A DNA stretch of 64,000 nt from Variovorax paradoxus (GCF_030811855.1 NZ_JAUSRN010000015.1:62001-126000), one strand, 5' to 3'; shown: positions 44,132-52,049, counted from the stretch's first letter. Notes: generated by a model from the sequence alone, not told the origin. Made by a program: numbers and translations.

Positions 44132-45228
44132 TTGCCTCTTTGTTCTTCTTGGTGGTTGCTACGTGGCGCATCGGGTGACGACGCGAACTGATACCAGACA
44201 CCTCGGCCTGCCCCATGCTGCGCGAGATGCCCACGTTCCACCAGGACACGGAAATGCTGCTTGAGCGTGTTGCGGCTTCCGTCAGTCAGTCTGATCGCAT
44301 CGCCCATGGTGATGCGCCCATGCTCCCGCGCGAATTCCACGATTTGCAGCGAAAGTTCGGGCAGTGTGGCGAGTACGAGCTTTTCGCGCTCTACCTTGCG
44401 GTTGAGGCGACGAACCTGCTCCGTCAGTGCGCGTAGAAAGAAGATGAGCCAGGGCTGCCAATTCGGCGATTCCGTACGAATGGTTCCCTGCGTCTGCCCC
44501 AGCGCCAGGCAGTAGGCCTCCTTGCTCTGCTCGATAACACTTTCGAGTGAGCTGTAGGGGACGTAGGCATAACCGGCCTGTAGCAGCAGCAACGTGGTCA
44601 GCACCCGACTCAGGCGGCCGTTGCCATCCTGGAAGGGATGGATCTCCAAAAAGACCACGACCCAGATGCCGATGAGCAGCAGGGGGTGAAATCGTGCCGC
44701 GTCATGCTCCTCGTTGAACCAGCTGACCAGCTCGGTCATCTGGCGTGGCGTGTTGAAGGGCTTCGCGGTTTCGGACCCTACACTCAATTGCTCGCCGTTC
44801 TCATCGAAGGCGACCACGCTGATGGCAGAGGTCTTGTAGTTGCCGCGGTGCCCAGTGTCCTTCTCGCTGTAGGTCAGCAGATCGCGGTGCAGCTGCTTGA
44901 TGTGGTCCTCGGTCAGTGTGATGTCTTGCCAGGACGAGAACACCATTTCCATGACTTCGGCGTAGCCGGCCACTTCTTGCTCGTCGCGAGTCGAGAAGGA
45001 TTTGATCTGGAGATTGGACAGCAGGCGCTCGACCTCTTGGTCCGACAGCTTGCTGCCCTCTATGCGGGTGGACGAGCCGATACTCTCGATGGCGGCCACC
45101 CGGCGCAAGGCCGAGAGCCGGTCCGGTGCGAGGGTGCCGAGCGCACGCCAGGCACCTTTGAACTCATCGATGCTGGCGATGAGCTTCAGGACTTCCGGGG
45201 TGATCTGGATGGCATGGGCGGCGATCAT
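44128..45228 (-). CDS. Fic family protein with C-terminal winged helix, first gene of the operon
   Basis: A 366-aa protein. The N-terminal part (SSTRIEGSKLSDQEVERLL) contains the (S/T)xxxE(G/N)-type inhibitory helix motif used by class II Fic proteins. The Fic core HPFQDGNGRLSRVLTTLLL (about 195-213) has all catalytic residues (HxFx(D/E)GNGRxxR), so AMP transfer should be possible. Residues about 295-355 look like a winged helix (GRITMGDAIRLTDGSRNTLKQHFRVLVERGHLAQHGAGRGVWYQ). The start at 45228 was chosen because the upstream extension is not Fic-like. It could sense phage factors, modify a partner, or autoregulate the operon. Confidence 0.88.
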   Translation of the reverse strand: MIAAHAIQITPEVLKLIASIDEFKGAWRALGTLAPDRLSALRRVAAIESIGSSTRIEGSKLSDQEVERLLSNLQIKSFSTRDEQEVAGYAEVMEMVFSSWQDITLTEDHIKQLHRDLLTYSEKDTGHRGNYKTSAISVVAFDENGEQLSVGSETAKPFNTPRQMTELVSWFNEEHDAARFHPLLLIGIWVVVFLEIHPFQDGNGRLSRVLTTLLLLQAGYAYVPYSSLESVIEQSKEAYCLALGQTQGTIRTESPNWQPWLIFFLRALTEQVRRLNRKVEREKLVLATLPELSLQIVEFAREHGRITMGDAIRLTDGSRNTLKQHFRVLVERGHLAQHGAGRGVWYQFASSPDAPRSNHQEEQRGK

Positions 45229-45300
45229 TGCGCCGCCAATACTACAACCAATTACACCCAATATTCCCTTGGCAGCAGATCGGAAGATTTGCAGCTGGTG
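45229..45300 (-). promoter_or_regulatory. Candidate operon promoter with tandem ATTGGnTGTA repeats
   Basis: Reading the minus strand, two adjacent 10-base repeats ATTGGGTGTA (45262-45253) and ATTGGTTGTA (45252-45243) are followed by TAGTATTGG, just before the Fic start. Repeats at one-turn spacing suggest an operator, perhaps for the Fic protein's own winged helix. TAGTAT could serve as a -10 element but no convincing -35 is seen. Repeats are visible; function inferred. Confidence 0.4.
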
Positions 45301-45391
45301 CCCGCACGGTGTCGTTCCCGGCACTGTGGTTAGCAACGCTGCCGGGTCGCGGCGGAAGATCCGGCATCATGCCTCGACTCAGGCGCTGGCG

Positions 45392-46435
45392 CTAAGGCGC
45401 TCGATTGTCTCGGTTCTTAGCCCGCCGCGCAGGAGCGGAGGAGGGAGCCGTGAAGAGCTTCATGACGACCGGGTACGAGATGGCCTCGCGCCAAGCCTTC
45501 TCGGGTTCCCACCAACACGGCCGCCCGCGTGAGAGCTGAGTGAGACGCTGATGCAGGGGGTGACCCCTGAACACGTCCAGAGCAGCTTTGAGCCCTATGT
45601 CCCGGCACATAGATCGGAAGGCTAAACGCACCCGCTTTGGTAGAAAGGATGCGTCCTCGTATTCGACAAAGATGAATCGAAGAAACTTGTTCTCAAGGTC
45701 CACCAGGTCCGCGACAGATGATGTGAGCTTCCGAAGGCGTACTTCGATGCGGACCACAGGACGCGATGATTTCATGTCTTTGTACTGACGCACGACGTTG
45801 TCCGGAAGCCGTTCAGCGGTGACGCCGCGCTTCGCGACACCCACAAGAAGCTTGTGCAAGCTCTCGGTGCTCTTCGCGTACACCGCCGCGGCGCTGCTGC
45901 TTGTCACGCTGCCGAACATCAAAGTCTCCACGCTACCTCGAGCCTTGGTGAAACTCTTGCCAAACACGGTGACATGCTGCGCGTGCGCGTAGGAGACGAA
46001 AACATCGTCAAGGCTGACCCCGTGGATGTCCACGGCAACATCCAGCCGCTTGACGCGAGGTGACTTCAGCATCCCCAGGTATTGATCGCCGAACGCGCCG
46101 ATGAAGAAGCGGTGAATCGTCGCAACATCGGCATCCAGCATCCCGCCTGGGTTGCACTCAACGCGAATGCCGAACCGCTGAAGCCGTTTCCCCTTGCGCC
46201 CGTAGCTCACAATGGCGCTGGCGCCGCTAGGCAGGACCAGCTGTGCTGATGCTCGAAAACGCCCCGAGCTGCCGAAGAAAGGCGTGCAAACGCCTGCGGC
46301 CATGGCAGTACGAACGTAGCCTTGAAAACCGGGTAGCCAGGTGATCTCGGGTCCCAACAGCTTGGAGGTAGGGAGCAGGTACGCCAGCTTGTCGATAAAT
46401 CCGGCAGACTGTCGGATTGCTGTATTCGTGTTCAT
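45392..46435 (-). CDS. Replication initiation factor (Rep_trans-like)
   Basis: A 347-aa protein resembling rolling-circle replication initiators of the Rep_trans family, found on plasmids, phages and integrative elements. Visible are RFGIRVECNPGGM, the beta-strand KRLDVAVDIHGVSLDDVFV (typical R(L/I)DxAxD motif), SVETLMFGSVTSSSAAAVYAKS (GSxxS-like strand), and the Tyr-containing NVVRQYKDMKSSRPVVRIEVRLRK, a candidate for the nicking tyrosine and following Arg-Glu strand. It faces away from the candidate origin immediately upstream. It suggests the island carries or derives from a replicating mobile element. Confidence 0.75.
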   Translation of the reverse strand: MNTNTAIRQSAGFIDKLAYLLPTSKLLGPEITWLPGFQGYVRTAMAAGVCTPFFGSSGRFRASAQLVLPSGASAIVSYGRKGKRLQRFGIRVECNPGGMLDADVATIHRFFIGAFGDQYLGMLKSPRVKRLDVAVDIHGVSLDDVFVSYAHAQHVTVFGKSFTKARGSVETLMFGSVTSSSAAAVYAKSTESLHKLLVGVAKRGVTAERLPDNVVRQYKDMKSSRPVVRIEVRLRKLTSSVADLVDLENKFLRFIFVEYEDASFLPKRVRLAFRSMCRDIGLKAALDVFRGHPLHQRLTQLSRGRPCWWEPEKAWREAISYPVVMKLFTAPSSAPARRAKNRDNRAP

Positions 46436-46682
46436 ATTCTTGTCCTGGTACGGGTGTGTTATTCACCACTTGAACTCGCATTTACAGTTTCACTTACACG
46501 CTTATTAGTCGATGCGCGGAGCGCGTAGAAAAGCAGTCGGAGATCTCTTCGTGCGGGCCACGTTGCGTGGTCGGCCGAGATGTGCGAAACGGACGCAACA
46601 TGCGCAACGCACGCAACACAGACCGCAGAAATCACCGGAGTGAGCGTTCCCCGGTGCTATGCGTGCGAAATCACATGCGCGG
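46436..46682. other. Candidate replication origin: CGCAAC iteron-like repeats and hairpin
   Basis: This 247-base gene-free stretch upstream of the Rep gene contains three close copies of GCGCAAC/ACGCAAC at 46592-46619 (GACGCAAC, TGCGCAAC, CACGCAAC) and a small perfect hairpin CCACG-TTG-CGTGG at 46558-46570. Parts of it (46436-46515) are richer in A and T. Repeats plus a hairpin next to a rolling-circle initiator gene are what a double-strand origin would look like. The repeats are visible; origin function is inferred. Confidence 0.4.
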
Positions 46683-47573
46683 TTAGATTTCGCTTTCGGC
46701 CGGGACGTCGAGGCAATCTCGGTACCGTTCCAGCCAGCCATCAGGCAGCCTCATTGGGCGGACGGGTGGCATCTGATCTAGTCGGCGTTTGACGCTGCTT
46801 CGGTTCAGACGAAAGAAATCTGCGATTCCCTGGAGAGTCCAACTTGCACAACGCAGGCGCCACATGACCCGCCCTGCGACATCTTGAGAGATGTACGGCG
46901 TGCCCTTGTAGCGATACCGACCGTCTTGGAATTGGACCGACACCATTGCCGCGCCACCGCCAAAGTCGCCCACGAAGCTTGCGCCACGCCACCGTACGCT
47001 AAAGCTATGGCGCGCGTTCGGACCCGGCTCACAAGTGTCAACTTCAACAACTTCATCTACAAACCGGACAATCTGCCGGCGCAACACGGGTGGGAGCTTG
47101 GGCGAAAAAATCATGACATGCTTCGAGGCGGCGACAGCCTCATGTCTTGCGCGCGTGAAACCCTCGATGACGTGCTGCGGCATCGGCTCGCCAAACGACT
47201 GTTCCAATGAGACCCAGCCGGCTGATGGCGATGACACTGCATCAAGCAGGACTTGAATTCCTTCTTCTCGGAGGAAGTCGAATTCCTCTCGACCTGCGTG
47301 GCGATGCTCCACGCCCGCAGCCGCAAGTTGTGGGCACAGACTGCGAAACGCTCGCAGCTGTTCAAAAGAACGCAAAGTTCCCGTGTGCAAAGAGATAACC
47401 GGTGCCGGAGGTGGAAATGGAAGCCGCAAGGTGCTCTTTCCTTGAGCCGCTTGCGCTTCAAGAACGCGTCTCGCGTGGAAGCCGCTCTCCGGTGCGTCGA
47501 AGGTCACAAGAATGACTCCTGGCCTGAACGGAATGGCTTCAAGCTGCGCGGCGGAGTGAGTCCGATCACTCAT
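46683..47573 (-). CDS. Hypothetical protein of the replication module, C-terminal helix-turn-helix
   Basis: A 296-aa protein between AlpA and the Rep gene. The N terminus FRPGVILVTFDAPESGFHARRVLEA has a beta-strand/loop/helix look but no Walker motif. The C terminus GRVMWRLRCASWTLQGIADFFRLNRSSVKRRLDQMPPVRP is a clear helix-turn-helix: ADFFRLNRSSVKRRL is the turn and recognition helix. The start at 47573 (MSDRTHSAAQ) overlaps the end of AlpA by 8 bases; an in-frame TTG at 47621 is less likely. It may be a DNA-binding regulator or replication accessory. No family recognised. Confidence 0.7.
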   Translation of the reverse strand: MSDRTHSAAQLEAIPFRPGVILVTFDAPESGFHARRVLEAQAAQGKSTLRLPFPPPAPVISLHTGTLRSFEQLRAFRSLCPQLAAAGVEHRHAGREEFDFLREEGIQVLLDAVSSPSAGWVSLEQSFGEPMPQHVIEGFTRARHEAVAASKHVMIFSPKLPPVLRRQIVRFVDEVVEVDTCEPGPNARHSFSVRWRGASFVGDFGGGAAMVSVQFQDGRYRYKGTPYISQDVAGRVMWRLRCASWTLQGIADFFRLNRSSVKRRLDQMPPVRPMRLPDGWLERYRDCLDVPAESEI

Positions 47574-47790
47574 GGTCTCGGCCTGCCTGCGCCTTGTCGC
47601 GCCCAGCGACACAACCTTCAATGAAGTTTTGGACCTCGCGTTCTACCCATCTCACCGTTCTGGGGCCGAGTCGGACAGGCCGAGGGAACCTGCCATCAGC
47701 CATGAGCAGGTACAGCGACGAATTCGAGAGACCAGTACGTCGCAGAACCTCATGCTTGCGCATGAGTGCGTCTTGGAGATGCTTGACCAT
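47566..47790 (-). CDS. AlpA-family excisionase/transcriptional regulator
   Basis: A 74-aa MerR-type winged-helix protein: LMRKHEVLRRTGLSNSSLYLLMADGRFPRPVRLGPRTVRWVEREVQNFIEG is the full AlpA domain (HTH, then wing, then R(T/A)VRW). AlpA proteins activate excision or early genes of P4-like and integrative elements. The start at 47790 has an AAGGTG ribosome site; an internal Met at 47763 is the alternative. It overlaps the next gene by 8 bases. Its presence marks the 45-48 kb segment as mobile-element derived. Confidence 0.88.
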   Translation of the reverse strand: MVKHLQDALMRKHEVLRRTGLSNSSLYLLMADGRFPRPVRLGPRTVRWVEREVQNFIEGCVAGRDKAQAGRDHE

Positions 47791-47855
47791 GCTGGAACAC
47801 CTTCAGGCGTTGTTGAACATGGCTGGATTCCACCAAGGAGAGGTGGATGGCTGGA

Positions 47856-47913
47856 CATCTTGCCAAGCTTTTGAGTTTGGCAAGATGGGCAGGACACGCC
47901 TGCCAAGATTTGG
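47856..47913. promoter_or_regulatory. Inverted repeats TTGGCAAGATG upstream of AlpA
   Basis: A perfect 11-bp inverted repeat CATCTTGCCAA (47856-47866) / TTGGCAAGATG (47877-47887) with a 10-base spacer is followed by a second palindrome GCCAA-GAT-TTGGC at 47902-47914. Both share the TTGGC half-site. They lie 66-124 bases upstream of the AlpA start, an operator-like position. No T tract follows, so a terminator role for the convergent-side gene is less likely. Confidence 0.5.
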
Positions 47914-48669
47914 CTAAGAGCTCTTCAGCTTGTAGGTGTCGTCGAACGTCTTCGCAGCCATGCCAAGGTATCGGCGCATGGTGCCCTCCTGAGGAGCATC
48001 GCTTGAATGGACGGCTCGATCACGCAGCCACGTCAAGAGGTCGGCTTCGATGGCGCTTGCATTGAGTGCGGCGCCCCAGAGCCAGTTCTGTTTGCCGCGA
48101 GTCTCATATACCCAGTGCAGGAGGACCCCGGTGTAGAGCGCCAATTGCTTGTCCTTCCGATCCAGCTTCTCTGACTCCCCAGGAACATTGAGTTGCTCGT
48201 GGTCTTCGGGCGAGTCGCTGGTGGCGTAGGTGGCGCGAAGCTCAGACAGCAGCTCGTTGCTCGCGCGCGAACCGAGCGGGACGGGGGGCTTCAGGTTTTC
48301 AAAACCTTCCGGCAACTGCTCCTGCAAGGTATGTGCGAACGGAGACATGTCACTCTGGGCCAGTGCAGCAAAGTGGGCCAGGGAAAGTGGAAGCCGCTGG
48401 AATTCGACGAGTTCAGTAGTGGCATCCCCCTCCAATGGCTGCATGAGTGGGTTCCGGCCGCTCATGGCCCAGTAGCACTTCCGAAGGAGGGTGTAATAGC
48501 GTTTCCCGAGTTCTGAGTGCGCAGGCCACTTGGTCACTCCGGCTTTGATAGCGGGGCCCGGCCGCAGACCCATGAGTAGCAAGCAACAGTGGGACACCCG
48601 GGCCGACGCAGTGTGATCGTACGCACTCCAGTCCGGCGTCGGCAGTTCCGACGAAACAGGTTTTCCCAT
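47914..48669 (-). CDS. Hypothetical protein, 251 aa
   Basis: A soluble, mostly helical protein with no recognised motif. Noticeable segments are HCCLLLMGLRPGPAIKAGVTKWPAH and KRYYTLLRKCYWAMSG near the N terminus and a Trp-rich LYTGVLLHWVYETRGKQNWLWGAALNASAIEADLLTWLRDRA near residue 200. A GAGGAA ribosome site supports the ATG at 48669. It ends within the palindromic region upstream of AlpA and runs in the same direction, so it could belong to the same mobile element. Function unknown. Confidence 0.7.
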   Translation of the reverse strand: MGKPVSSELPTPDWSAYDHTASARVSHCCLLLMGLRPGPAIKAGVTKWPAHSELGKRYYTLLRKCYWAMSGRNPLMQPLEGDATTELVEFQRLPLSLAHFAALAQSDMSPFAHTLQEQLPEGFENLKPPVPLGSRASNELLSELRATYATSDSPEDHEQLNVPGESEKLDRKDKQLALYTGVLLHWVYETRGKQNWLWGAALNASAIEADLLTWLRDRAVHSSDAPQEGTMRRYLGMAAKTFDDTYKLKSS

Positions 48670-48763
48670 CTCTATTCCTCAGGCTCGAATTTCTACTTAG
48701 CACGCGAAAACGCCATATTATGCGGAGCCGCGATAGCGACACACAGCGGGCAAGGAGGAGCAA

Positions 48764-49543
48764 GTGGCCGCGGGAATGATGTATATCGCCAACTCGTTCA
48801 AGACGGTTGGTAGGACGCAAAGGGAACGGGGACACTGGCCCGTGGACAACGACCCGCATTTCTGGTCGTCGCCGCCGACATGGGGCATCTGCCGCCCGGA
48901 CCTGCGCAAGAAGGCTGTGCTAGGGCAGACGATCTTCTTCGTGCTTTCCAAGCACGCCCAGCACCCGCAGATGATCTTCGGCTACATGAAGGTGGCTGCG
49001 ATCGTGAGCCACGCTGCCGCGTATCGCAAGCTGCCACAGAAGCGAATGCGAGGGCGATGGCCCGACGGGAACATCATCGTGAATGCGGGCGGCGGGTACA
49101 GCCGTTGGGATGACGGCATCCATGAACACAACTTTCGCAAAATTCGTGGCCGGTATGCCATCGGCGATCCGGCGACATCGCGATTCCTGACGCCGCAGCA
49201 GATTGAGGCGAAGGCGCCAGAGTTCTTGCCCGCGCTCACGCGGGTGTTCGGCGGAACAGGCGACCGCGCCATCGATCACATCTCGCGCGCCGGCAGGCAG
49301 GCGCTTACGGAAAAGCAGGTGCAGGCGCTGACGAGTTGGATCGACAGCGGGCTGCCTGACCACGAGCGTGGCTTCGGCGGTGAAGAGGAGGCGCGGCCAC
49401 ACCGGGTGCTGCGGCGCCTTTGCCTGCCTTCGATCTGCGTGCCGATGGGAGGTTGTGCGCCAACTGCGTCGGGTCCGGCAAGCTGCGTTCCGCAGCGCAT
49501 CGTGCCAACACCTCGCTGCTCACTGCGAGTGAGCCGGACCTAG
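48764..49543 (+). CDS. Nmad2-like protein (nucleotide-modification-associated fold)
   Basis: A 259-aa protein. The first 200 residues resemble the Nmad2 group of phage/defence-associated predicted nucleotide-modification proteins: MYIANSFKTVGRTQ, then PPTWGICRPDLRKKAVLGQTIFFVLSK (family pattern C(K/R)PxIRxxAxxGD) and MIFGYMKVAAIV. GTG at 48764 is preferred because AAGGAGGAG lies 4-5 bases upstream; an ATG at 48776 is alternative. The last 50 residues (RPHRVLRRLCLPSICVPMG...) are Cys/Pro-rich and look out of frame, so a late frameshift is possible. Family call tentative. Confidence 0.6.
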   Translation: MAAGMMYIANSFKTVGRTQRERGHWPVDNDPHFWSSPPTWGICRPDLRKKAVLGQTIFFVLSKHAQHPQMIFGYMKVAAIVSHAAAYRKLPQKRMRGRWPDGNIIVNAGGGYSRWDDGIHEHNFRKIRGRYAIGDPATSRFLTPQQIEAKAPEFLPALTRVFGGTGDRAIDHISRAGRQALTEKQVQALTSWIDSGLPDHERGFGGEEEARPHRVLRRLCLPSICVPMGGCAPTASGPASCVPQRIVPTPRCSLRVSRT

Positions 49544-49739
49544 CCCCCCGAGTCAGGGCGCTTCGGAGACTAGGGAATTGGATGTCGGACGCGATGGCAG
49601 GCGCGTCGGTGCCTGCGCGGATCAAGGATCGGGACGGGGCTCGCGTCTCAGTGTTTAGTTTCATGCGGGCCCGACGGCCGCGAGCTTGATCGCTGTCGTA
49701 CGCGAGTCCGCGATGCCTTGATCCGCTTGGAGTCTCCTC

Positions 49740-50405
49740 ATGCTAATGTTCATTCGAGTTGCCAGCGTCTGCGATGCGCTGGAAGCACAATTGCCCTCGC
49801 TCTCCGTTGATGTGGGGGAGGCCGTGCGAACGCTACTCGCTGCCACCACCCACGAGGCGAGGGGCTTGTGCTTTGTGCCCATTCGTGAGGGATGCCTGAC
49901 GGAGTTGTGGGCGCACTACATCTTCGCCGCAGAGGGCCGCGAGTCGTCGACCATCGCGGGCGTCGGCCGCGATTTCGGCGAAGTGGGCGCGGCACCGCCG
50001 ATCGGGTGGGTCGTGTTCCCTGGTCCGGAGGCCAAGGCGGAACAAGTGCGCCGGCTGGCGCAGACTGTGGATGGTTTTCACTTCTTCGCCCCCTTGGCTG
50101 AGGTGGCGGAGTCGCTTGACGCCGCCACACCGCTTGCTCGCGCGCTCGCGGCACTGCGAAGCATCCGTCCCGCTGCGACAGCGGAACTGCACGGGGAAGC
50201 GCTCGCTCTCTTCCCTCCGGCCACGTTCAGGGCGGCAGCGCCGAGTCTCATCCGCATTGACGACCCCATGCCACCACGGCCCCAAGGGGTGCCGCGCTAC
50301 CCAGCCAACGTGGCGCTCCTGCCAAACTCCTGGTTCGTGGTGCTGCACGCGCCCGGCACCAAGGTGGAGGTAGATGCGATATTCGGCCTTATCGGCCATC
50401 CTTAG
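49740..50405 (+). CDS. Hypothetical protein, 221 aa
   Basis: An acidic soluble protein starting MLMFIRVASVCDALEAQLPSLSVDVGEAV. Alternating hydrophobic strands and helices (GWVVFPGPEAKAEQVRRLAQTVDGFHFFAPLAEVAESL) suggest an alpha/beta fold. I recognise no motif. Codon use is normal for GC-rich DNA and the frame is open throughout, which supports a gene; the ribosome site is weak. The antisense frame is also open over much of the region, a shadow effect of GC-rich coding. Confidence 0.65.
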   Translation: MLMFIRVASVCDALEAQLPSLSVDVGEAVRTLLAATTHEARGLCFVPIREGCLTELWAHYIFAAEGRESSTIAGVGRDFGEVGAAPPIGWVVFPGPEAKAEQVRRLAQTVDGFHFFAPLAEVAESLDAATPLARALAALRSIRPAATAELHGEALALFPPATFRAAAPSLIRIDDPMPPRPQGVPRYPANVALLPNSWFVVLHAPGTKVEVDAIFGLIGHP

Positions 50406-50480
50406 AAGGCAGCGGGCTGACCCATGCTGGCAGCAGGCTTGCAGTGAGCCAATGCACCCTGGCGATGGCGACGCTCTGCC

Positions 50481-50909
50481 TCAGCTTCCGAAAATCGCCT
50501 TCATGGCGAGCGGGCCAAGCGCTTTGACAGCATCGAGGGTCAGGTCAACGCTCTTCGACTTGGCCGTGTCCTTGATGAAGGCCCATACCTTCGGTGACCG
50601 GATGGAGTCCAGCAGATCGTGCCCCGCGTTTGTCAGGCGCGGATCATGGAGCGCAAAGTGGAAGCCTTCCGACGTATCGCGGCTGATGGTCAGGCCCTCA
50701 ATGTAGCCACCGGCAACCAGCAGTTCGAGGTGTCTGCACACGACACGCTCCTTGGCCTTGAATGCTGCCCATTCTTTGTTGAACTCGGCCTCGGTCTGGT
50801 CCTCCCAGAGAGGATTGGTCAGCACATCGGCAAGGATGGTCTGCTTCAGGTCCTCGTCCTTTTCGATGGCCAACAGGCAGGTGCGGATTCGGTCCCAGTC
50901 TCGCTCCAT
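50481..50909 (-). CDS. DUF2513-domain protein
   Basis: A 142-aa protein that opens MERDWDRIRTCLLAIEKDEDL and has the DUF2513 pattern: ERVVCRHLELLVAGGYIEGL (winged-helix-like), then PRLTNAGHDLLDSIRSPKVWAFIKDTAKSKSVDLTLDAVKALG. Members are found in phages and islands and have a DNA-binding-like winged helix with unknown role. Length is typical. Confidence 0.8.
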   Translation of the reverse strand: MERDWDRIRTCLLAIEKDEDLKQTILADVLTNPLWEDQTEAEFNKEWAAFKAKERVVCRHLELLVAGGYIEGLTISRDTSEGFHFALHDPRLTNAGHDLLDSIRSPKVWAFIKDTAKSKSVDLTLDAVKALGPLAMKAIFGS

Positions 50910-50997
50910 GCGAAGTGCCTTTCAGTGGGTTTTGGGCAAGCGAGTGCGGCGATTTTGCGGTGTGACCGCCAACGGCCGCACGGAATTCAGGGTGGCA

Positions 50998-51888
50998 TCA
51001 GCCAGAGGTCGGCGAATCATCCGCGACGCTCACCGCGACCTTCCAGTCGGCAACCTGAGTCAGAAAATTCTCGACGGGACCGACGAGTTCGGGTTTGCTC
51101 ACCTGCACGCTCACCAGTCGGATTTCGACGCGCGGGTGCCGTAGTCCTAGTGGAATGGGAAGCACCTCATCGGTGCTTGCGGTCTTTGTGTTGATCGCGG
51201 GCGAGCCGGGCAGCCTTTTCACCAAGAGCCTGACCTCCTGTTGCCCTTGGTACTTGGAGGGCAGGAAGAACGCGCCCGCACGATTGACCCTCGGAGGAAC
51301 CAAGGGGCGGCTGAGGCGACGCATCGAAACCTCTCTCAGCACCGCGAACGGGTGGTCAGCTTGCATGTTCGCCACGTCGTAGGCAACGCGCCGAAGTTCG
51401 CTTCGTTCTTGGATGGGGACAACTTCCAGATTCAAGCGGATCGGCCCAAAGCGCCTGCCCCACAGTTCTTTGTTGGGCTGCGCCAAGGTCAATGACAGGG
51501 AGAACATGTCCTGCGCGAGCTCGTCCAGCATGCGTCCTCCGTTGGCATCCCTGGCGAGGTACCCGTCGAGGTCGAAGCGCTGAGCGAACAGCTCCAGCTC
51601 TCCCCAACGAATATGCTTTGCGACGGCGTGCAGCCAAATTTCGCGGCTGCCGATGATCTTGCTGAACGCGGTGAGGTCGGTGTGGTGTCCAAAGACGCCG
51701 CCGACCAGCCGAGGAAAGCAGATGTCCCACAAGGCATCCGCAAACAGGTGCCGTCCATCGGGCCGCTCTGTGATCACATGGTCGGTCGCAATCAGACGGT
51801 CGAAATTCAGCCCCCCTGCCCACGCGAGCTGGCCAAGCTCCTCTCGAAAGACGGCGCCGATGGTGGGTGGCGGAAAAGGTTGAGGCAT
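50998..51888 (-). CDS. Hypothetical protein, 296 aa, distantly DUF2971-like
   Basis: A soluble protein with FADALWDICFPRLVGGVFGHHTDLTAFSKIIGSREIWLHAVAKHIRWGELELFAQRFDLDGYL. The pattern of a helix, I-x(5)-E-I-W-L, then a short strand and G-E loosely recalls DUF2971, a fold found in phages and near toxins, but the match is weak. The C-terminal segment RHPRVEIRLVSVQVSKPELVGPVENFL is strand rich. It is leftward and upstream of the DUF2513 gene with an 88-base gap. Function unknown. Confidence 0.65.
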   Translation of the reverse strand: MPQPFPPPTIGAVFREELGQLAWAGGLNFDRLIATDHVITERPDGRHLFADALWDICFPRLVGGVFGHHTDLTAFSKIIGSREIWLHAVAKHIRWGELELFAQRFDLDGYLARDANGGRMLDELAQDMFSLSLTLAQPNKELWGRRFGPIRLNLEVVPIQERSELRRVAYDVANMQADHPFAVLREVSMRRLSRPLVPPRVNRAGAFFLPSKYQGQQEVRLLVKRLPGSPAINTKTASTDEVLPIPLGLRHPRVEIRLVSVQVSKPELVGPVENFLTQVADWKVAVSVADDSPTSG

Positions 51889-52014
51889 CGCTGAAATAAT
51901 TGTTGTCGCTCGGTCTCGGCGAAGTGCGCGAGCGAGTGGCGAGACAGTGGCGCCGCAAAGTCCGACGGCTCGGCCGCCGCGCTTGGGTCCAGCGTCGATC
52001 AGGGACGCGCAACT

Positions 52015-52049
52015 CTAACCCACTATAAGCAGGCATTTACGTGGGTTAG
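52015..52049. repeat. Perfect 9-bp inverted repeat in a 611-base gene-free stretch
   Basis: CTAACCCAC (52015-52023) and GTGGGTTAG (52041-52049) are exact reverse complements separated by 17 bases that are AT-rich compared with the surroundings. The region 51889-52499 around it holds no convincing gene: the open frame at 52084-52479 has no homologous motif. The dyad could be an operator or a recombinase site; neither is proven. Confidence 0.5.

Noticed and set aside
22399..45228. A drmC-type phospholipase D gene expected for complete DISARM
   Set aside because: No protein in the operon shows the HxKx(4)D pattern in the required context, so DISARM is called only as 'like'.
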